Origin: Ampelocalamus luodianensis
Lineage: Eukaryota; Streptophyta; Magnoliopsida; Poales; Poaceae
Reading direction: 5' to 3'
Length of the DNA stretch: 64,000 nt
NCBI GenBank assembly: GCA_036346255.1
Contig: CM070634.1
Location: forward strand, 68,776,476 to 68,840,475
This document shows positions 24,106 through 33,021 of the stretch, one piece after another. Every line of letters begins with the position of its first letter. Positions within the stretch are counted from its first letter, which is position 1. A program made the translations under genes and the position numbers. The notes under the pieces were generated by a model, which was not told the origin of the DNA, made no database searches, and saw nothing but the letters and a program-made list of their open reading frames with translations.

Positions 24106-24359
24106 ACTTCAGTCAGAGAGAAATGAGCAGAGGCGATTGAGAGGCAATCAGTAGCAGTATAAGCTCAAGTCTTTTCACTGATTGTAATGAGCATATACAA
24201 TACAATACACACAGGAGTAGGGTTGTTATTCTCCTTGGAGAAGGTCCGAACCTGTATAAAAATCCTCGTGCCTTTTCTGTCTGCGTGATCAATTGTGGAG
24301 ACCCCCCCCCCCCCCCGAATCAAACAATCTTTACGTAAGATCGGTTCTAAAATACCAAC

Positions 24360-26094
24360 TGTGACTATTAGGTTTTTCCCTCTATTTTGTTTATCTTATC
24401 TAGAGATTAAATCCGAGAATAGAGAGGGAACTAGATTGGTTTAGTCTGCTGTTTTATTGTACTATTATTTCGGGTACTGTAAGGGCGTAATTTGAGAATG
24501 TCATCTATTAGATAATTGTAGAGAATTTTGGTAGCTTTTTGTAGAATATTTAATCATGTCGATTGAATTATTAGATTTCGAGTTATGAATTTTGTAAGCC
24601 TGCTGTCTAGGGAGTTGTCGTCCTTTGGCATCATCTTGGTAGACTGTACATTAAAATTAGTAAATGGGCTAATTATGGTTTTTGATATACAGGAAAGGTG
24701 TAGATAATTGTCTAAGAATTCTAGAGAGTCCAATAACACAAATTTTGATTGGGTAGAACAGAAGGTATAAAATTATGTAACAAGCTGTTTTGACATAATC
24801 TAGAACGGTCTTCGGGTAAAGAAATGGGGTAGAAAACGGTAGAATTAGAGTTTCGTCATAATTAGGAAAGTATATGTTGTTTCGTGAGGATTCTAAAAAG
24901 TCTTGGATGGACGAATTTAGTGTTCAGATGAGAAAGATAGGACTGTTTTACTACGAGGACAGTGGTAGCGTGTCCAATAGTTTCGGGTTAAAAAGGTCGG
25001 TTTGGTGGAGGCGTGCGATGACGGTTAGAGTAAGGTGTTGGTGCTGTAATGTGAAGGTTTTGAGATGTGTTTGAATTTGTTATCCAGGAAGTGGGGTCTT
25101 GTGAGTATTGCCGCCGTTTCGCTCTCCAGTATCACAAGGATAAGAGGCAAGTGTATGGTAGACATTGACAAATGGTTTATTACTGTATTTCTTTATCACT
25201 CATTACCATTATTGTTTGTATTTATATTTATTTTAATTGCAAGAAATGTGAATAGTGATGAATTATTTCATACTGTTGAACATGATAATGATGGTCGATG
25301 ATGATATTGTTGAAACCATGAATAAATGTGCATTTGTAAGCATCATTGCATATGAGAAGGTAATCATGCTGACCACAACTCCATGGGAGTGGAGGAGTCC
25401 TTGAGGAGGACAGGCTTGAGAGTGGACATTGTCACGAGTGTTCACTCACACTATGCCGGTATACGCAAAGAAGTGCATGTGGACATGTAGTGTAGAGGTG
25501 CATTAAAAAAAAATTATTTGATGGTTGTGTGTGCGAATAAAGAGAAGATAATTGCATAGATGAGCATGAAAATAAAAAATAAGAGAACAAGTGATGATAA
25601 TGATGTTATTGATTATTATTGAATTAACATTGTTCATTGTCTATTGATGTATTTGCTGAGTCGTGGACTCACCCTGGCTTTACTGTTGTTTTAGGTGATC
25701 ATTGATGGCGTTTCGCTTGGGAGGGATTAGCGCACTTGGAACAATTACAATTTATGAAATTTGATTTAGTTGTCATGAGAAACCTTTATTTATTTATGAT
25801 GGAATAACTTTTAGGCCATGATAGATATTGAATAATCCTAGATGATTGATTATGACTTGTTTATTCATTCCATAGAATTTGTTCTATTAATTTTGTGCCA
25901 ATTCAGGATTATTATCTTGCTATGCTTCTAGGGTTTAATTATTTATGGTTGTCAAATCTTTATTCTTATTTTATTATGACCCGTGGACGAGTTTTGTTAA
26001 TAACTTGATATAATTTTATTGTAAGTTGAGGTAAATTAAATAGTTAGAGTAATTTAGTGGTATTTCAAGCTCAATGTTGAGCTAGGATGTTACA
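24360..26094 (-). repeat. Probable LTR remnant, minus strand
   Basis: The minus strand begins TGTAACATCCTAGC at 26094, the same opening as Tekay LTRs, and ends GTCACA at 24360, so it is bounded TGT...ACA over 1735 bases. The stretch GAGTCGTGGACTCACCCTGGCTTTACT (about 25660-25685) resembles words common in grass gypsy LTRs. Flanks differ (CCAAC left, ATAGT right), so there is no target duplication. It may be a fragment left by recombination. Short ORFs inside (for example 24874-25301) show no recognisable domain. Confidence 0.45.
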
Positions 26095-26381
26095 ATAGTT
26101 TTATCCACTAATGCCAAAAAATCACATAATTGGAAAGGCTCTCAAGTCTACTTTCCAGCTGATCAAACGGCATGCTGCGTAGGCTATCAAGAACGACGAG
26201 CAGGAGTTGGAAAATATGTCGAGACTCGAGAGTCCGTGGCTTCGAGACGGCCGAAAAAAACTGGCACGGGTATATTCTCCCACGTGGATTGGCTGCCATC
26301 CCGGCCAGGTTTTGGGCTTCCAAACAAGGCCCTAAGGCCTAAGCTATTGTATAGTTTGCACCATCCTCCCTTCAATTTTGC
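26095..26381. other. Unassigned 287 bp before the duplicated block
   Basis: No recognisable gene. The style (GAAAGGCTCTCAAG, GATCAAACGGCATG) is like untranslated retrotransposon sequence. It is not repeated before copy 2, so it marks the left limit of the tandem duplication. Confidence 0.4.
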
Positions 26382-27603
26382 AGCTTTGTTTACTTCTAGG
26401 TCAGAGTGATGTTACATGCTGCAGATATTGTTTGGTAATTCTTTTCATTGAATTTTTTTCCTTGATAAACGATTTCAGTCTGAAAGCTGAAAGCTCATAA
26501 AGGAAAAGGAAAAGAAAAAGCGTCCAATTCCATTTGCTGACTATGTCAGTCAGCAATCTCACCTCAAGCAACCTTATTTTTCTCAATGCTTCAATAACAA
26601 AATTATTAAACATGTCAAAACTTGTTGCACATTAGAAAACTGTTGTCCTTGTTTTGTTTCCGGACCACTGCTTTGCATCTTCTGTTTCTTGGTCTAACTT
26701 AATCCCGTAGTAAAGGATGCTCAAAACGTAACGCACCTATTTTACTACTAATACTCCTACATCTATCGTTTACAAATCTAGCATTTTTACACTCCATATA
26801 AACAATTTAGTGTATATGATAGTATTCATGAATCTACCAAACGCATGATAGAAGACAACCATTTTTTCACGGTTCAGTGTTCACACGTTGTTTGAATTGC
26901 AAGTTGACACCAATGTTACTAGAACAACCATCGTCGTTACTTGACGCAAGGTTGCACGAGTACAATTGCTTGCTTCTAGCAGAAAAACCAAGTCGAAATC
27001 AAGAGATTTGGTATGAATGGATACACACCGATTCTTACTAGTCAACGGTGCTTGGTTCGATGATCACCGATCAGTTGTTGGATGTGTCGTTATTGAAACT
27101 GGAGTGATCGCCCACCTTTCCTACTACAAATTGTAACGGCTGTGTCTCAGGGAACCAAATATTTGTTATATATTCGGTGCTATTTCTATTATGCTAGAAC
27201 ATAATTAATTGCCAAAAGTTTAAGTTTTAAGTTTTCCTCTCACAAAAAGTTTGTGAAATCTTCCTTTGACTATGCACTTAGTAGTTCAATATCAGAAAAA
27301 AAAGAGCTGATTTGTGTGTACAAAATGCTTCTTCTGTTTCTGCTTGAGTTCCACAAGTGTACACTTGATACGGCATCTTACAGAATGAACTCAAAACACT
27401 TTGCCAATCGGAGATATACCTACTATATAGAACCAGAGTTTCCAACCATCTACTTTCATCTTCTGAATTTTGTAGATTCTGGTGACTAATTAAATTTGCG
27501 TGACTAGTTGCTCTGTTTATCTTGTTACCTTCTCCTTGTTTTTCCCCCTTTGCTAAAAGGAAATGCATGTAAATGACAAACAAAATGCCCCTATTTTGCA
27601 AGC

Positions 27604-27822
27604 TTAGTAGTCTCCTGGTCCAAAATTGTTATATAACGGATTGATGCCAACACTTGTTGTTAGGTAATTAAGGACAGAAAATACTGTTGAGTACTTGTGT
27701 TTGAAGCCAAAGCCTTGGAGCCATCCTACTTTGGGGAAGCGGCAGGTAGATTCCTCCTTTTGTTCGCAAATGAAACCAAGCCTTGCTATTACCATGGCTC
27801 GAAAATGCATCGACTGCAACAT
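27604..27822 (-). pseudogene. Unrecognised minus-strand ORF, possible terminal exon (copy 1)
   Basis: Open frame ending LQGFGFKHKYST, NYLT and INPLYNNFGPGDY, then a stop. The block copy at 39068-39355 keeps the same C-terminus but has a longer upstream reading. Between them, three homopolymers (A5/A4, G3/G2, C5/C4) differ over about 40 bases with a net change of three, so the frame is the same on both sides. I do not recognise the family. It could be the last exon of a host gene or a retained fragment. Confidence 0.3.
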
Positions 27823-28020
27823 TGGATATCCACATGAAAATGATTGGCCATCTGCAATATATAACTGGACAAGGACATTCCCAAGATAACGAATTTGCTG
27901 CTGGTTTTAGCTGAATTAATTGGTCGTATCTGATTTCAAGGATTAATCATGTCAAATCTTAAGCTCAGACCATCTTGTTTAAATTCATATTTCTTAAAAT
28001 GATCTCAACCTGTTAGAGAT

Positions 28021-28190
28021 GAACTAGTAGATCGATGAAATCACGCAAAGTTCAGAAGAAGCTAAGCTAACAAATTTCTTGAAGTTGCTGTCTTCGTAGC
28101 AATGAGCATGAACCAGTGGATCGATGAAATCGCGCAAAGTCTTGGAAGAAGCTAAGCTGATATATTTCTTAAAGTTGTTAGAGAAGCATT
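28021..28190. repeat. Two-unit direct repeat of about 91 bp
   Basis: ATCGATGAAATC, CGCAAAGT and AGAAGCTAAGCT recur in two units starting near 28022 and 28113. In copy 2 the same pair follows 55102. Tekay-2 inserted at the left edge of the first unit. No coding content seen from here to 28679. Confidence 0.7.
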
Positions 28191-28679
28191 GCTGTGGTAG
28201 CACTCATGCTTCAAAGCATCAGAATTCAGCACTGCATCTTTGCAACATTGATACACTGCAACTGTTTGTGTAGCATGCAGGCGAGCCTTCTCCCCCTTAA
28301 ATTTTTTTTGGCCAAAGGGGATTAGCTAGTGCACAGGTTTTTGGGCTGTACTAACTCCGCTTTAGCTCCACAAGCACATCAAGTTCGGTACACGAGTTTC
28401 GCCCAATGTCGTATTATTATTCTTCAAATGATGCATCAGGGAAGAAAAAGGTGGCAGTGACCTGTGTGAGGCTCGTCTTATCTCAGAGGCTGCTTGAGTT
28501 GCAAGCATCAGCGACTTTGCTGCTCTGCTCTCCTTTACAGCTAACAATACATATTACATATCCTCTTTGTTAATTTCTTGGTTTATCTAAGCTCTGTATA
28601 TTTCTATCATTGGTGTTAGCATTTTAGTTGCTTAAATTATTTTTTAAGCTTCTCATGTTTTCAATGTCTCTCAAATTTA

Positions 28680-29603
28680 GATGTCAATAGTCTTGGTATG
28701 GCAACTTGTCCAAGTAGTTGCATGGTTGCTATGTCTTTTGGTAGCTCTTGAAGCATCATGGCATTGATTAGTTCTCCTATTTGGTGTTGTCATGTCCATT
28801 TCCATTACATGCTCACTGTGTTCTCCTTGCATTTGCAGAGTATCAAGGGCACAAAAATTCCATGGGCTAGTATGGCCATTAATGTAACCGGAGACATGAG
28901 CTAACTAGTGTGCTAGTCATTTCTAATAGATGCTTAAGACGTACTTGATTTTCTTAATTACTAGGTCGTAGTGTTTTCTCTAATGTTCTTTTTCTTTTCT
29001 GTTTTGTATTTTGTCCGCTTTATTTCAGTGTTTCGTTGCTTTGGGTGCATTGCTGCGGAAATTTCTAGGAGCCCCATATTCGATTTGAGCAAGCAGTGGA
29101 TGTCAATTGTCTTTTGGTATGCCAACTTTTCTAAGTAGTTGCATGGTTGATGTGTCTTTTGGTAGCTGATCTTGAAGCATCATGGCCTTAATTAATTCTC
29201 TTCTATTGTCCTGTCCATTTTCCATGACATGCTCACTATGCTGGCCCCATTGGAGTTGCATGCCGTAGAGAACTAGAGGGTACAAAATTCTGAGGGCTTT
29301 AATTTCGGTCTGGTTATTAATGTAACCGGAAATATTTCAACTTATTTGTGTGCTAGTCACTTCTAATTGATGCTTAAGAGGAGCTTCATTTTCTTAATTA
29401 ATAGCCCTTTAGGAAATTGTGACTTCTCCAGTGCCCTTTTATTTTATGTTTTGTATTTTGTCCTCTATATTTGTTTAGGTATTTTGCAGTATCTTGTTAC
29501 CTTGTTTGGAGGACTTGCTTTTCCCAACCGTGCCCTAGTCAAATATTCGTGCGTTACCACGGAAATTTCTCGCAGCTCCATGCTATTTGAGCAAGTAGTG
29601 GGA
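28680..29603. repeat. Tandem pair of about 0.42 and 0.50 kb diverged units (copy 1)
   Basis: Both units open with GATGTCAAT, then share TAGTTGCATGGTTG, GAAGCATCATGGC, GTAACCGGA, GATGCTTAAGA and the ending GGAAATTTCT, CATATTYGATTTGAGCAAG-like words. Unit 1 spans about 28680-29099 and unit 2 about 29100-29603. Divergence is clearly higher than between the two block copies, so this duplication is older. Function unknown; small ORFs here are not conserved between the units. Confidence 0.75.
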
Positions 29604-29904
29604 AAGGCATCATGTCGCATTGAATTTAAGTGAGAAGACAGAGCATGAGTCTAAACTAGCGACCATGATCGATCCGCTCGTAATTAGATTAAATTGCTGT
29701 GATTTTTTTTTGTCCATGTGGCCTGGTGCTATCTTTGCCTTTGGGATCAACCTTTGTTACCATTTCTCTTTAATTTGAAAAGTAACTTATAAGCTGTAAG
29801 TTAATAAGTTGCAATAAGAAAATCTTTTGAACTAAGAAGACATGAATCTGATTTGTTGAATAATGTGAGCCTTCAATCCGTTCCCCTAATGGCTATATCT
29901 TGAT

Positions 29905-30226
29905 TTTTTTTATTAATTAACCTTTTTTTTAAAAAAATTTTATTGTTAACCCCTTGCAAAATTTATTTCTAAATCTGACCTTTTTAGTCACGCCACCACC
30001 CGTGGCGTGACAAAACAACATTGTCACGCCAATACCGTATCTTTTCAAGCTCTTGTTACGCAACCACACGCCACCAAAAGTGCTATTTAGCGGATTTATC
30101 TTATAGCGTAACAATATTGTTTTGTCACGCCACGGGTGGTGGCGTGACCAAAGAGATCAGATTTGAAAATAAAATTTACGAAGATTGACAATAAAAAATA
30201 AATTTAAAAGGATTAATTAATAAAAA
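29905..30226. mobile_element. Foldback MITE, family M1, member A (copy 1)
   Basis: Long terminal inverted repeats: the left arm runs from TTTTTATTAATTAACC to GTCACGCCACC, and the right arm returns as GGTGGCGTGACC to GGATTAATTAATAAAAA. Inside, GTCACGCC/GGCGTGAC words repeat in both orientations. Two more members lie at 31615 and 34343. No ORF; non-autonomous. The superfamily is not certain; the ends sit in TTAATTAA-type sequence. Confidence 0.75.
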
Positions 30227-31614
30227 GTTCCTATATCTTCTAGCTGGGGCCATCGACTATCTATTTTATTGTTTGAGTCCGTAAAAAAAAGAGAGAAAAG
30301 AATAGGCATAAAGGAATCTCTTCACCAAATCCATTCATTGCACTTCCTCACAAGTATCTAAAAAGGGTGTCAACATTATGGCTAACTTTCTGCTCAAGAA
30401 TGATTGCCCAGTGAGGTCCAATGATAATTTCATCATTATCTCACAAACTACAATTTCCTTATTTCTTTCCGTTTGGATAATGTTTGGAATTTTGTTACAG
30501 TTGCATATTAACTTACAGAATAACAACATTTTGTACACTTTCATCATTATCCTACGATTAAACTACATTTTTCAGATTTTCCCTAGAAAACCATGAGTTG
30601 GTGAGAATTGGTAGAATTGAACTAAGTTCATAGTAATTTGGACTAAATCAGCACTAATTTGATATTTAGAACTTGTCGAGATTAAATATTTTCGTCTAGC
30701 CTGGAATAATTCGGATATTGTAAATGTTGCATTATTTGTGGTTGTTTTGTGATATTCACAATGCAAATTTCTGCTAAAATTCTAGTTCAAAGTTTGTTGC
30801 ATATATAAAAATTTGTGGCAACTCACAGCTATGTCATGTCCTACAGAAAATCAACGCCACATATACACGGACGTCCATGTACATGCATAGCCGTCCACGT
30901 GTGCTTTAAGGTTCGTGCACTCTCTCTCTCTCTCCCGTCCTCCTCTCTCCATGTCCTCTCTTGGCTTTGGCGCGGATTCCAGCGGCTCAAGCGTATATAA
31001 AAAATAGTGCCAACTCAAAAGTATGCCATTTCCTACAAAAATAAAGATCAACGAACAAATTGAACCAACATCTAAAAGTGGTACTTTATTTGTAAATAAT
31101 TCCAGACGATTCGCACTGAAGATACCAGTGAAAATGAGTTCTGAAATATGCAACGCTTATGTCACTTTAGCTTGTCGCCTCTGCAAACGTTTTCTTTCAG
31201 TAAGCAAGCATGCATGAGTGAAACGCACTCGAGACATTGATGCATCAGCTAGCTTAGACATTGATCAGTGGCATTTTCAAACAAGCTAGCGATATTCAAA
31301 CCTTGAAACACAAGGAAGATAACGAAAATGAGTGCGACGTGCTGAAGTAGCTAGATTGATGATTATTTGATATGCAACAAGACCGTTCCGTTAGCCTTTC
31401 CATTCATGCATGCCAAATGGCCCAAATCTGCCGAACAAATATTCTGAAGTAGAATCTTTTACTTGTCCTGCAAATAATAATAAAAATGGAGAGGCCACGT
31501 TTTTGTCGGGTTTGCTTAATTTGCTGGTTCGTTTTAGGACCTAAACTTGCGAGAGATTTGATGTTAATTAGTGCCAGTTTGGCATTGCATATAGTTAGGT
31601 GGGAGATTTTGAAC
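30227..31614. other. Intergenic sequence, nothing recognised
   Basis: AT-rich, with a CT dinucleotide run near 30920-30942. Short ORFs (for example 30378-30596, 30851-31153) do not resemble known proteins. The copy 2 counterpart differs by a replacement of about 40 bases near 58080. Confidence 0.5.
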
Positions 31615-31977
31615 TTTTTTATTAATTAATCCTTTTAAATTTTTATTTTAAAGTTAACCTTCGACGCACTTTATTTCCAATTCTGACCCTTTTGATCACG
31701 CTACCACCTGTGGTGTGATAAAACAACATTGTCACATCATTGGATAAGTCTGCTAAAAATACACCTTTTGTCACGTTACTGGTTGTGACGTAACCAAACA
31801 ACACTGACACACCACGGGTGGTGGTGTGATAAGATCTTACCCAAATATGGGTTAACATGACAGTGTTGTTTTGTCACACCACGGGTGGTGGTATGACCAA
31901 AGAGGTCAAAATTAGAAATAAAGTGCGTCGGGGTTAATTTTAAAATAAAATTTTAAAAAGGGTTAATTAATAAAAAA
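31615..31977. mobile_element. Foldback MITE, family M1, member B (copy 1)
   Basis: Same architecture as member A: TTTTTTATTAATTAATCC at the left, GGTTAATTAATAAAAAA at the right. Inner arms are GATCACGCTACC and GGTGGTATGACC, with repeated CACACCACGGGTGGTGGTGTG palindromes in the centre. It has more CG-to-TG changes than A, so it is more decayed. Confidence 0.75.
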
Positions 31978-32349
31978 TAGAGATATTCTCAATAACACTT
32001 CAAAGATGTATAATTTGGAGAAAAAAACATCTAATATGAGGATGATAGGTGGGGCCTGGGGCCACGTTTCAGTGACACGTTAATGTTGTTTTTCGACTTG
32101 TGTGATCTTTGTAATGTACTGGTGAGCAAATAGTTGGTTAAGAGAATCTTTACCAATTCAAAAAAAAAAATCAGTAATGCTGTGCACAAATTAAACGCCA
32201 TGCAGAAACAGCACATATATTAGCATGTGAATATGCCAAAAAGATGAGCCATACCAATCACGGCTACGCATGCAAACAGGATCATTCTGTTGCCTTGGCG
32301 TTGTTAAGGTTGTTGCAAGTGTCAGGTTCAAGGAGAGCTCGCATTCACA

Positions 32350-32680
32350 TAGCTAGCTACCTTGCTCCAAGCCTATGCACGCACGCGTGATGCGGCCATG
32401 GCCAGGAAGCGTCGAGAGCTTCTTCACGCCCACACGCGCGCGCGCGCGGCGTCGCTGTACCGGCGATGCGCGACGAGAAGCCTAACCCAGCATAGCCAAC
32501 CCCGGAGAGCGATCGGATCAGGCGAAGCGACTGCGTGGTTAGCTGCGTTGTCGTCGATCGCCCGCGGTTTCTTTTCAGGGAGGATTACATCGATCAGAGG
32601 TTTCAGTCCCACCTCAAAGGCGTGGGCGAGTTTGTTAGCCTTGTTTCCTGATGGCTACGCCTCATCAGATGGTTGGTAGT
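32350..32680. other. CG-rich island upstream of the TPX2-domain gene (copy 1)
   Basis: About 300 bases much richer in CG dinucleotides than the surroundings, including an alternating CGCG run near 32436-32450. It lies 270-600 bases upstream of the TATA box. Open frames exist on both strands (32362-32679 plus; the copy 2 minus-strand frame 59485-59841). They differ between copies because of CG-run and homopolymer changes, so coding is doubtful. It may be an unmethylated promoter-proximal island or an old exon. Confidence 0.4.
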
Positions 32681-32945
32681 AACAAAACACACAGTAGACA
32701 CACACACTGATGATATGCTTCGATGCTAAAAGTGTACTTGATTTATTTGGAGGGGCTTGATTAGCAGCTAGGGGGCACTTGAAGGAACCATGGAATGGAT
32801 GGTTGGTGAAGTGGCACACTAGGCCTGAAAGCTACCATATATGTACATATCCCAATGTGTACTACTTGGCTCTTCTTAGCTAGCTGGTTGGTTAGCTAGA
32901 GATGCTGTGCATGCATGCATTGTCATGGTGCTAGCTAGCTAGCTC

Positions 32946-32952
32946 TATAAAT
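32946..32952 (+). promoter_or_regulatory. TATA box of the TPX2-domain gene (copy 1)
   Basis: TATAAAT 76 bases before the start codon, after a GCTAGCTAGCTAG run. No ATG lies between about 32975 and the chosen start at 33022. Confidence 0.6.
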
Positions 32953-33021
32953 TGGTGCAACTATTGGTTGCCTAAGTGATCATTCTCGCCTGCATTCATT
33001 TAGCGAATTCGGGCTAGAGAG

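Larger units (their letters stand above)
15107..24359 (+). mobile_element. Tat-type Ty3/gypsy retrotransposon, 3' portion, host of nested insertions
   Basis: Starts mid-protease directly after the Tekay-1 LTR; its 5' LTR and gag must lie left of the window. Order on the plus strand: protease, RT, RNase H, a second archaeal-type RNase H, integrase, a spacer of about 3 kb with an antisense coiled-coil relic, a polypurine tract and the 3' LTR. The doubled RNase H and the long pol-to-LTR spacer are established marks of the Tat lineage. In-frame stops, mostly TAG where the family has Trp or Gln, plus frameshifts show an old dead copy. The integrase is interrupted by a solo LTR at 18240-19837. Confidence 0.88.
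23572..24359 (+). repeat. Tat element 3' LTR (boundaries approximate)
   Basis: Starts with TGACGAGTATC just after the polypurine tract. It contains a TATA box (TATAAAAAG, 24097-24105) and a downstream leader-like stretch. It ends near ATCGGTTCTAAAATACCAAC, which resembles the U5 end of Tat-type LTRs, though the expected final CA is unclear because another LTR-like sequence abuts it. The 5' LTR is outside the window, so the ends cannot be confirmed by pairing. A run of 15 C lies at 24302-24316. Confidence 0.6.

Noticed and set aside
24302..24316. Run of 15 C
   Set aside because: Homopolymer in the Tat LTR; length is unreliable in sequencing and no function is implied.
32362..32679. 105-residue ORF in the CG-rich island
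   Set aside because: The copy 2 sequence changes the frame through small run differences and favours a different strand; no family recognised.
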